Positions 56,262-64,000 of a stretch of DNA of 64,000 bases are shown piece by piece. The stretch lies in contig JAOPHQ010003990.1 in assembly GCA_030340625.1 (NCBI GenBank), forward strand, positions 262,853 through 326,852, given 5' to 3'. The DNA is from Merluccius polli. Taxonomy: Eukaryota; Chordata; Actinopteri; Gadiformes; Merlucciidae. The number at the start of each line of letters is the position of its first letter. Positions within the stretch are counted from its first letter, which is position 1. The notes under the pieces were generated by a model that was not told where the DNA came from, did not search any database, and saw only the letters and a program-made list of their open reading frames with translations. A program made the position numbers and the translations under genes.

Positions 56262-57000
56262 GCAAAACAAATTCTAGGACGTGTTTGGAGCCACAATTTT
56301 TAAGGTGATATGAGAGGCAAATGGAGCCCAAGAGACGAGTTTCTGGGATCTGCAGCATCGTACCTCCTCTAAAGACTAGATATTGGATATCAAAGAGCTT
56401 GTTCTGTATATATATACTGAGATTTATAACTGGTTGTAAACCCCTCACACATCATTGTACTCTTTATGCCTTGGTCAATTGGTCATCTCTCTCCATGCGG
56501 AGAACCATACACTGGTACTTATTTATTTACAAATCCATTATTGGTCTGCTGCCTCCTTACTTAACATCCTACCTATCTCGTAACCAGTCCAGTTATAGCC
56601 TACGGTCCCAGGACTTCATCACTTTCTCCATCCCCTCAGTCCGTACTGAGCACGGTAAAAAGGCCTTCTCCTACTCTGCCCCCTCAACCTGGAACACACT
56701 TCAGCAGAGGCTGAAGCTGTCCAGCCTGATTCCCCTTGCCAGTTTTAAATTATTGTTAAGGGATTTAGAGAGTGCTTCTAGGGTGTGCTCATGCTGAATT
56801 CTCTTCCACCTTTTATATGTATTTGTTAAACTTTTATTTTCTTTTGTACTACTGTATTGATTGTTTTATATCTTTGTAATTTGTTTATGTCTGTGTAATT
56901 TGTACTTGTCTTAACAGGTCACACTTGAAAATGAGACCTCGGTCTCAATGTGTTTTACCTGTTTAAACAAAGGTTAAATAAAAAATAAAAAAAAATAAAA
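56262..57000 (+). mobile_element. CR1/L2-superfamily LINE 3' end
   Basis: An open frame at 56321-56797 carries a familiar LINE C-terminus: PLTHHCTLYALVNWSSLSMR (about 56441-56500), LLPPYLTSYLSRNQSSYSLRSQ and GKKAFSYSAPSTWNTLQQRL (56660-56719), ending at a stop near 56796. The 3' UTR ends GAAAATGAGACCTCGGTCTC...TTAAACAAAGGTTAAATAAAAAATAAA, a recurrent fish LINE tail with an AAAT-rich end. The copy is 5'-truncated at about 56262, and only the last part of the ORF remains. The precise clade is not certain. Confidence 0.72.
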
Positions 57001-57022
57001 TAAAAAAAAAATATAAATATAA

Positions 57023-57050
57023 AATATATATATATATATATATATATATA
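57023..57050. repeat. TA microsatellite, proximal part
   Basis: TA units following the LINE A-rich tail. They continue at 57830-57882 beyond a hAT element. Confidence 0.92.
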
Positions 57051-57826
57051 CAGGGTGCGATTTGTGAAAAAAACAGAGGGGGGGGGGGGTAATTTTGAGA
57101 AACATTTTATTCAGAAAAATTACCACACAACAGTGTGAAAACATGAAAACTGTTGATTCTTGTGTAGATAAACCTTACACTTAGGCTACATAACGTAGGC
57201 GGTAGGCCTATTTTGAACGTGAACTGCATTTGCAGAAATATTTTCTCAAAATATTGTTTTTAAATTTGCCAAATAAAAATAAAATTGTAATTCTTTCCCG
57301 ATATCAGTTCAACAGAAAACATGAAATACCACAATGTGCTGTCAAGATTTTTTAATGGTTAATCGGGTAGACTATAGGTCAGACTATGAAAACAGTCTGC
57401 TCTGATGACGCACTTCAGCCTTTTTTTGTTGTGGTCCTGTAAAATATGACGATATGCTGGTCTGGATTCTTTTCATTTTTTCTCCATTTGATTTAAGCTT
57501 TTGTTTTGGCCCGGATGACACAGACAGGAAGTTGGACTTGTGAAACGCAAGAAAATCCGGTTGGTTTTCAAAATAAAACTGCTTTCTGCGAGCGCAACGC
57601 CTCTGACTCGCTCCTGGTAGATCAAAATCACAGCACAATCAAAATGAACACCCTTTGTATTTTGGTTGTTAATATATACGATGTAATGGTGAAAATTCTT
57701 TGGGGGGGGGGGGGGGGGGGGGGATACATTTTGTCCCCACCGAGGATAAAAATAATTCAGCAGAGGGTAGGACGTGTAAACCAGAGGGGGGGAAAGTCCC
57801 CACCATCCCCACCGGCAAATCACACC

Positions 57827-57829
<3 letters not shown>
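57051..57829. mobile_element. hAT element inserted in a TA microsatellite
   Basis: A 779-bp element with inverted ends CAGGGTGCGATTTGTG (57051) and, in complement, CAGGGTGTGATTTGCC (57814-57829). The flanking octamers TATATATA and TGTATATA match 7 of 8, consistent with a hAT duplication, though they lie in TA-repeat DNA. G-runs at 57080-57090 and 57702-57722 lie near opposite ends. No transposase is present. Confidence 0.82.

Positions 57830-57882
<53 letters not shown>
57830..57882. repeat. TA microsatellite, distal part
   Basis: About 24 TA units, the continuation of the array before the hAT insertion. Confidence 0.95.
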
Positions 57883-57885
<3 letters not shown>

Positions 57886-57979
57886 CGACTTATTTAAGAC
57901 AGCATAAGTAGCATAAGTATACAAGATTTTAGTGACAAGATCACTTCATTGTCCAACTAAGAATAATCCATCTATCTTA

Positions 57980-58480
57980 AGGTGACCAGATTTCTGAATT
58001 GAAACACGGGGACATTTGTAGTTTGGCGGTCCATATATCAACAACATATCTGATGTTGTTATTTCTGAAATGAAAAAAAGGGACATATTTACGTTTTGCC
58101 TGTTCTTGTCCTGGTAAATGTAGTACTGTAGTAAAATATTGGGCAGTACATGCCCAATGGTTTACTATAATGTGTTTTAAGCTTTGGTAAACCAGCCAAA
58201 AACAAGCTAAAGGATACTCAAATAAGGAATCGTTATATACTGTATTGACAGCCTATTGTTTATGATCAGTCATGCCTGCTTACTGTATATAAAGTTGATA
58301 GATAGTCCCCCGTCACAGCCTATTAGATAGACACAAAACTAATTACCAACTCTCTCAAAATTAATATTCATTAGCGAGCTGGAACCATTGCCATTGAAAA
58401 ACCTTAGGTCTAATCCTATTTTTTTTCCTATTTTAAATGGGGACATTTCCAGGGATTGCTCCAGCCAGCTCTATATTATC
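57980..58480. repeat. Possible old DNA-transposon fragment
   Basis: AAGGTGACCAGATTTCTGAATTGAAACACGGGGACATTT (57980-58017) resembles a known fish DNA-repeat terminus (GGTGACCAGATTTCTG). A related GGGGACATTTCCAGGGATTG occurs at 58439-58458. Limits and class are uncertain. Confidence 0.3.
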
Positions 58481-59034
58481 TATCTACTTAGCTGTGTGTC
58501 TGACTGGCTATATGTCTGTCCGTCTTGTCTGTCTGTCATTCTGATGATCAAACTGAATAGTTATTTGCTTGCTGGTATTTATTCATTTTATGTTTCGACT
58601 AAAAAGTCAGAGCATGTACTCGGCTCTCTGTTCAAGTGTCAGCGAACCAGAAACGTGGTAATGTCTTATATGATCTTCAACATAGTAATCTATGCCATTT
58701 TGTAAACAATTTGAGAAAACAGGTGTAAAATCCTATGTTTTTTGCGTCTCCACTCTCCTCCAACCAGTTTGTGAACATTGTACTCTGCTCTGACGTTGAA
58801 GTGCCTCGAAGGTGTCCCTTCCACGTCATGATGAATGGACACCAGCGGCGAGGTGTGTATGGATGTGTGTAGCAACATCTGGCCAGCGGTTGGTGTCTGC
58901 ATCCGAGAGAGGGTTAAGCTTCTCAGACACTTCTAGTATAACGCCACGATGTGTGGCGCATTTCATATACAACACCGCTCATTATAACCTTCATACACAA
59001 CGACGGTACCAGCTTTAAGTCAAAGTCAGTCAGT
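58481..59034. other. No recognisable gene
   Basis: Short TGTC repeats near 58508-58540. Nothing coding supported. Confidence 0.4.
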
Positions 59035-60030
59035 CAAAGTCAAATGTATTTGTATAGCCCAATTTCACAATTACATGTCTCAACGGGCTTTACATGCCCA
59101 CATTTCAGCACCCCCTGACCTAAACCTTCATGAAGATGAGGAAAAACTCCTGATATAAAACCTAGGAACAGACTGGAAACCTCAGAAGGGCAATTCAAAG
59201 AAGGATCCCCCCAACCAGGATGGCCAGGAGTGCAATAGGTGCTGGTAGTGGTGGTTGATGAATTAGCATTATACATGTAGAGGTATAAATAAGTGACACG
59301 TGGTATATACACAGAATACAAGGAAAAATAGGAACACACAATGTAAATAAGCAGAAAGAAAAGAAAAAAAATCATATAAATGTAAGAAGTATAAATAGAT
59401 GGTGCGAGATATTAACAAATAATAAATGGATAAATATGAACATCCAGTAAATAAGTAGCATAGTCTCTGGGGGTAGCAGACAGGACATCCAGTTAGGGGT
59501 GGGAGGAAGTCATACGGACTGAATTTGCCGCACAGATTGTCACGTGGGAAGACAGGGCGGAGATCAGTCCTGGTTTGGTCTATTTGGAAACAGGGACGTG
59601 GAGTGGGGTGGGCCTCCATTTAAACATCAGGGGGAGGCTAGACATCTGTGGCAGCAGCACAATGGCGACCACACCGCTCGTTGAGGAAAGTGGGGATGTA
59701 GGCCAGACCGAGTGCATCTGTCCAGACGTCAGGGAGGAGGATGGGGTACAGCTCCACTTGGCCATCTTTCGAGAAGAAAAACCTTTTATAGCGGGGCAGG
59801 TAGCGATGCAGGGCCAGGGCAGGTTTATTATCCGTCAGGACAGCAGGGACATAGCGACAGCAGGGACATAGGATGGCAGGTCTATGCGATCTTGTACTTC
59901 GGTGAAACCGGGCCAACTTGGGACGGCCAAGTTAATGGGGGGGACCTGACACCCATACATACAGCAGGCAGATTCCACCACCAGGCACACAGACAGACAG
60001 GCACAACCACTCATAGGACAGACAGGCAAC
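59035..60030 (+). repeat. Dispersed teleost repeat (unclassified)
   Basis: TCAAATGTATTTGTATAGCCCAATTTCACAATTAC, GGGCTTTACA, GAGGAAAAACTCC, GGAAACCTCAGAAGGGCAATTCAAAGAAGGATCCC and GGTGCTGGTAGTGGTGG occur in the order seen in a very common fish repeat of several hundred bases. The part beyond 59260 (CAGGACATCCAGTTAGG, then GGACATAGCGACAGCAGGGACATAGG near 59848) may be its extended body. The open frames of about 100 codons on both strands are by-products. Confidence 0.55.
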
Positions 60031-60180
60031 ATAGTTAATCTGTTGTCATCATGTCAACCCTAGGCTTGTTCCCATCGGCACTTTCCTACACTAGCATTAC
60101 ATACGATAGCTAGCTCTAAAAAATATTATTATTATTTAAGAAAATATATATCACAAAGTTGGAGTGGGTTGTAACCATGG

Positions 60181-60207
60181 GGATAACACGCGGGGTGCGT
60201 GTTATCC
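60181..60207. repeat. Short perfect hairpin
   Basis: GGATAACACGC (60181-60191), loop GGGGT, then GCGTGTTATCC (60197-60207). Confidence 0.85.
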
Positions 60208-60429
60208 TTCCTAGACGCATTGTTTCAAATCTCATAGCGTTAGATATCAAGCTGAAGCAGGGGGTTCACTTATACTTTAAAGTTTAACTGTCAACACTGG
60301 CAGATGAAGAGGTATGTCTGGGGTGGGGTCAGATGTCAAACAGCGTTAAGGATCTGAGAAGGAGTTGATGTCAGGTCAAACGGGTTTGGGTTGCGTCGAC
60401 AACAGCGACGACACGTCATGGCTTTGATC

Positions 60430-60460
<31 letters not shown>

Positions 60461-61090
60461 TTTATAGTTTTTCTTAGGCGTATATATGTGAAGCAAGAAC
60501 ATCTTCCATCCTCTGATCTCTCCCCCAGATCAATGGGCACACACACACTTCATTTTGGACATGAAATGAACTGAAATATTAAAGACGGACAATGGGGGGA
60601 AAATAAATTAGCCTTAAGGAAGTGAAGTGGAATGATGGCTTGCAGGACGCGCTCTTGCAGAGCGATGTGGGAGATGAGGCTATAAAAAAAAGGGGAGGGA
60701 GGGAGGGAGTGTGTTGAGGATTTTTACATGGCAGGAGGAACTACAGTAAAATATTTGTATTAAATAAAACAAATATTTGATTTGGCGGCCTTGACTGTTG
60801 AAGCGCTTATAAGAAACAAATGAACCCGCTCTTTTATCACAAGAGAAGTGGAACGAGAGAGAAAGCGGGAACACTGACCCTGAGTAGCTCATGCTAATGT
60901 AGCGTTTATCGCTTCCTCTGCATCCCAATCCTGTCCTGATGGGAGGCGCTAGTCTTGGCTAGCTGATAAGCCTCTTGGAACCGCAGAGGCAAGGCCGCAG
61001 CTTGGGGATTCCTGCGCCAGGGCCAGGTGAGCATCGACTGGGGGCCAGACAAGTGAAGGTCAGAGAGCCAGCAGCCCAGCAGGTGGGCGC
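60208..61090. other. GT repeat in unannotated DNA
   Basis: A GT microsatellite lies at 60435-60460. No gene. Confidence 0.5.
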
Positions 61091-61094
61091 GTTG

Positions 61095-61180
61095 GCCTCT
61101 CTCTGACTCTCTCTCTTTCTCTCTTTATACTGTATCTCTCTCTCTCTCTTCCTAACGCTCTCTCTATCTCTCTCCGCCAC
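61095..61180. repeat. CT-rich imperfect repeat
   Basis: CT units with interruptions (61097-61122, 61136-61150, 61158-61175). Confidence 0.88.
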
Positions 61181-61797
61181 ACACAATTATCTCTTAACAG
61201 GGTCCTTCAGAAGGAAAGCATGAGCCGTATCCAGGGGGAACGCCGAGGCAAAAGACATGGGGGGGAGGAGGGGGAATACACTACCCCCTAGTGTGCTTAT
61301 ATTATTATTTTCTATCTTATTCTGTTTGCTGTATGTCAATGGGTATCAATCTCACTCTTTGAATGCTTCCAGTATTAGTGGGGCATGTTTTAGTTCCAAC
61401 CCTATATGGTAGGATTCTGTAGTTTAGGCGGTCTAGACGCCCACCTCTTCCCCTCACTGTATTTACCCTCAAATCTACCCTTGAGCCCTCACATCCCTTT
61501 CATATAAGTTGAGCTCTCGCCGCCTTTCTCTGCGGCGGGCTACTAACAGAGGTGACCGCCTATAGCTACTGCCATGAGCGGAGCTTAAACCGCGGGCCCC
61601 TGAGCTGACCTTCAGGGGAAACTAAACACGATGCATCGGAAAAGCCGACACGGGATACCCATACCTGGGTGGGCTTTCAGGGAGCGCAGCTGGACGCGCC
61701 AACGTGGAAAGAGGGTTTTTAATTTGAAAACACTTTGTTTTATTACAGTTGAATCTATAATGGCGTTGCTGTAGTACTACTAGAGTACGCAGCGCGC
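61181..61797. other. No recognisable feature
   Basis: Moderately G/C-rich sequence with small hairpins (CCCCTGA..TCAGGGG at 61597-61618). No gene. Confidence 0.4.
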
Positions 61798-61799
61798 AC

Positions 61800-61836
<37 letters not shown>
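61798..61836. repeat. CT microsatellite
   Basis: About 18 CT units with one CG. Confidence 0.95.
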
Positions 61837-61838
<2 letters not shown>

Positions 61839-62289
61839 CTCCAGATGTTATGCTCTGCAGATTTTAACATGTAACCACCAAAGTCGTAATTGCAAGTCAT
61901 CGACATTCATTACGTGACTTCCTTCCGCAACGGTGTGATTTCATACCAAAAAAAAAATGAAAGAGGCAATGCCTCGCCTTTTTTGGTTACGGTCCCTTCC
62001 CTCGCTGCCTGGATGGCTTTAATGATGGATGAACGCATGCGTTGGTCGGGTTCACACGACAAGTGGTTCACGCCGTCCCGTCGCGGGGACTGTGTGAGTA
62101 ATTGACACCGATGTCAACACAACACACTATAAAATTCACCTCTGGGTTGATAGATGGTGTGTTCAATCAGCCATGACAGACAATCACCTGAATAACAAGT
62201 TTGAATGTATATCCCTGTGTGATGCCCTTTGGTTCAAATACAAATGTTTGGATGTTTACACCCTATAAATAATATAGCCTAATATAACA
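61837..62289. other. No recognisable feature
   Basis: Nothing supported. Confidence 0.4.
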
Positions 62290-62360
62290 TACAATTAAGT
62301 TAATTTTAAGGACACCCCGAATGTCCCTTCTGGGATCAATAAAGTATTATCTTATCTCTT
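62290..62360 (+). repeat. LINE 3' terminus remnant
   Basis: CCCTTCTGGGATCAATAAAGTATTATCTTATCTC (62326-62359) is the fish LINE end motif GGGATCAATAAAGT followed by TATC-like tail units. The upstream LINE body is not recognisable. Confidence 0.55.
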
Positions 62361-62433
62361 ATTCAATTTGAAGTGTATAACATTACAACATTATATTAGA
62401 ATTTGTTCAAATTCTAAAATGTTGACAAATGAA

Positions 62434-62457
62434 TGTGTGTGTGTGTGTGTGTGTATT
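62434..62457. repeat. GT microsatellite
   Basis: About eleven GT units. Confidence 0.95.
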
Positions 62458-62668
62458 GTTCCTATGGGTCTTTATATGCAGAGTGTGGTGATGGAGTCAT
62501 TCCTATTATTTTGTATCGGTCACTGTGTAATTGGGGAATATGTGTTGTTGTTGCCTTCAACTTAACCTCAAAAACATCAACATCAATGGTCATGGACCCC
62601 CATCTAAGGCCATGGCAGCTAGAAAACAATGTTCCCCCTTCTTCTACACCCGAAAAAACAAAAACATG

Positions 62669-62798
62669 GCTGTGCAACCAAACGTCTAATCATTCAGAGG
62701 CGGGGAGGCGTCAAGTCATGTCTCAATGGAATTTTTACCAAAAAACGCTGCCTGCTGAGGTGCCTCCGACTAGGCAGGTTTTGAAGGCGGCGGCGTTT
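62669..62798. mobile_element. Non-autonomous TIR element, copy 2 (partial)
   Basis: GGAGGCGTCAAGTCATGTCTCAATGGAAT, GCTGCCTGCTGAGGTGCCTCCGAC and AGGCAGGTTTTGAAGGCGG match the left half of the element at 11357-11839. The terminal GTGTCCCAAACGG is degenerate here (GTGCAACCAAACGT), and no right end is visible. Confidence 0.7.
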
Positions 62799-62887
62799 TG
62801 CAATGACCGACAGCGGTGGCAGTATAACCGTTGTATTTTTAGGACATCATGGCGCATCGACAACAATATTTCACAGAGGAAATATAC

Positions 62888-62901
62888 CCCCCCCCCCCCC
62901 T
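62888..62901. repeat. C homopolymer
   Basis: A run of about 14 C. Confidence 0.9.
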
Positions 62902-63194
62902 TTTAGCTCTCTAAACAACATCACCTCCACAGCTGGTGTTGGCCTCGCTTGCAGTGCACTGCATTTACAAACCTGGAAGATAATGAGGGATGTATGAACA
63001 GGAACGTATGCACGCATACAACAGCTTCATCTATGTCTCTTCCCTATGTGCTCGGCTTTTGTTCCCCCGAACAATGGAGAGGGGATGAGTTTAGTTTGAT
63101 ATAAAAGCATATGGAAAACTTTTTGTATCCTTTGTATATGATTGGCATGCTCATTAGGACATGGAAAGCAGACTGTCTGGGTGTGGGTGTTCTA

Positions 63195-63245
63195 GTGTGT
63201 GTGTGTGTGCATGTGTATGCGCACGTGTGTGTGTGCGCGCGCATG
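63195..63245. repeat. GT/GC repeat
   Basis: GT units with GC and AC interruptions; alternating purine-pyrimidine with Z-DNA-like composition. Confidence 0.9.
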
Positions 63246-63452
63246 TCTCCTGGATTGGCAGGTGAGATAGGGTGATGGAGAGCGAGGAATGAGATAGAGA
63301 GGGTTTAGGAGATAGAGCACGCACTGGGAAAATTAAACTCCCGGGGAGAGGGGGAGCGAGAGATAAAAAAAAAAAAAATCTGATACAAATTGAAAACACA
63401 GGAACGGAAGAAAGTCTATAAATTGAATTGTAAATACATTAGGTATAGAAGA

Positions 63453-63600
63453 ATGTGTGTGTCTGTGTGTGTGTGTGAGCAAATGGTGGGAGAGACAGAG
63501 AGAGAGTGAGAGAGCGAGCAAGATGGTGGGAGAGACAGAGAGAGAGAGAGAGAGCGAGCAAGATGGTGGGAGAGAGCGGGAACGAGAGAGAGATGGATTA
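63453..63600. repeat. GT repeat and 40-bp GA-rich tandem repeat
   Basis: GT units at 63453-63477, then three units of about 40 bp beginning ATGGTGGGAGAGACAGAG at 63483, 63523 and 63563, each filled with GA repeats and ending AGCGAGCAA. Confidence 0.92.
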
Positions 63601-63662
63601 CGTTCATGTACATGAATCTGGGTCAAGCAAACCCTTCTGTCTGCATATGTAAATCTATACCA

Positions 63663-64000
63663 GAGACAGGGCTGGGATAGGGGAGACAGGGCTGGGATAG
63701 GGGAGACAGGGCTGGAATAGGGGAGATAGGGCTGGGATAGGGGAGACAGGGCTGGGATAGGGGAGACAGGGCTGGAATAGGGGAGATAGGGCTGGGATAG
63801 GGGAGACAGGGCTGGGATAGGGGAGACAGGGCTGGAATAGGGGAGATAGAGCTGGGATAGGGGAGATAGGGCTGGGATAGGGGAGACAGGGGCTGGAATA
63901 GGGGAGGTAGGGCTGGGATAGGGGAGACAGGGCTGGGATAGGGGAGATAGGGCTGGGATAGGAGAGACAGGGCTGGGATAGGGGAGATAGGGCTGGGATA
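63663..64000. repeat. G-rich minisatellite, 20-bp unit in 60-bp trimers
   Basis: About 17 units of GAGACAGGGCTGGGATAGGG. Variants GATA for GACA and GGAAT for GGGAT recur in fixed order, producing a 60-bp higher-order unit that is nearly identical in three successive copies (63721-63840) and then degrades. The array continues beyond the window edge. Each unit has three G-runs on the plus strand. Confidence 0.97.

Overview
The window looks like nuclear DNA of a teleost fish from a gene-poor intergenic or intronic region. I recognise no host protein-coding exon and no structural RNA gene. The fish assignment rests on the repeat families: an RTE/Rex3-like LINE with a GATG-type tail, L2/CR1-type LINE fragments, V-SINE-like tails, a fish-type Tc1 relic, many hAT-type short elements, and dense microsatellites. 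Nearly all open frames are chance frames in repeats or simple sequence. The real coding traces are broken transposable-element genes: a non-LTR endonuclease/reverse transcriptase at 2.4-4.6 kb, a second LINE at 19.7-20.6 kb (minus), an L2 RT fragment at 38.4-39.2 kb (minus), a LINE C-terminus at 56.3-56.8 kb, a Tc1 relic at 18.1/20.7 kb, a BED zinc-finger fragment at 46.87-47.16 kb, and possible helicase-like and integrase-like scraps.

Layout. 0-5 kb: a SINE-like element, an A/T-rich 13-14 bp minisatellite interrupted by a foldback element, then a 2.6 kb RTE LINE with a 14-bp target duplication. 5-14 kb: mostly unannotatable, with a hAT element (7.96-8.84 kb) that hosts a Ty3/gypsy LTR-leader fragment, a TIR element at 11.36-11.84 kb and a hAT MITE at 13.4-13.8 kb. 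16-21 kb: V-SINE fragments and a Tc1-like relic split by 2.3 kb that contains a CpG-rich hAT element and a deleted LINE. 22-32 kb: SINEs, two TIR elements and homopolymers. 35.6-36.4 kb: a CCA-rich minisatellite with ~150 bp higher-order periodicity. 36.7-37.3 kb: a V-SINE-like element with a 30-bp array and a TTAA-flanked insertion. 38-46 kb: an L2 fragment, a palindrome-rich transposon complex, a direct duplication and a solo LTR inside a GATA array. 46-51 kb: a helicase-trace TIR element, a BED/hAT relic, a hAT element with a perfect 8-bp target duplication and a TTAA-type element. 52-58 kb: two more copies of a three-copy MITE family, CA/TA microsatellites, a LINE 3' end and a hAT element that splits a TA microsatellite. 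59-64 kb: a dispersed fish repeat and simple repeats, ending in a G-rich 20/60-bp minisatellite that runs off the window.

A few stretches (about 7.1, 34.0, 47.8, 48.5 and 51.9 kb) look non-repetitive and rich in homeodomain-like TAAT motifs. They are candidate conserved non-coding elements, but this is only inference from composition. The most informative biology is the nested transposon history, in which tandem arrays serve as internal empty-site controls for several insertions.
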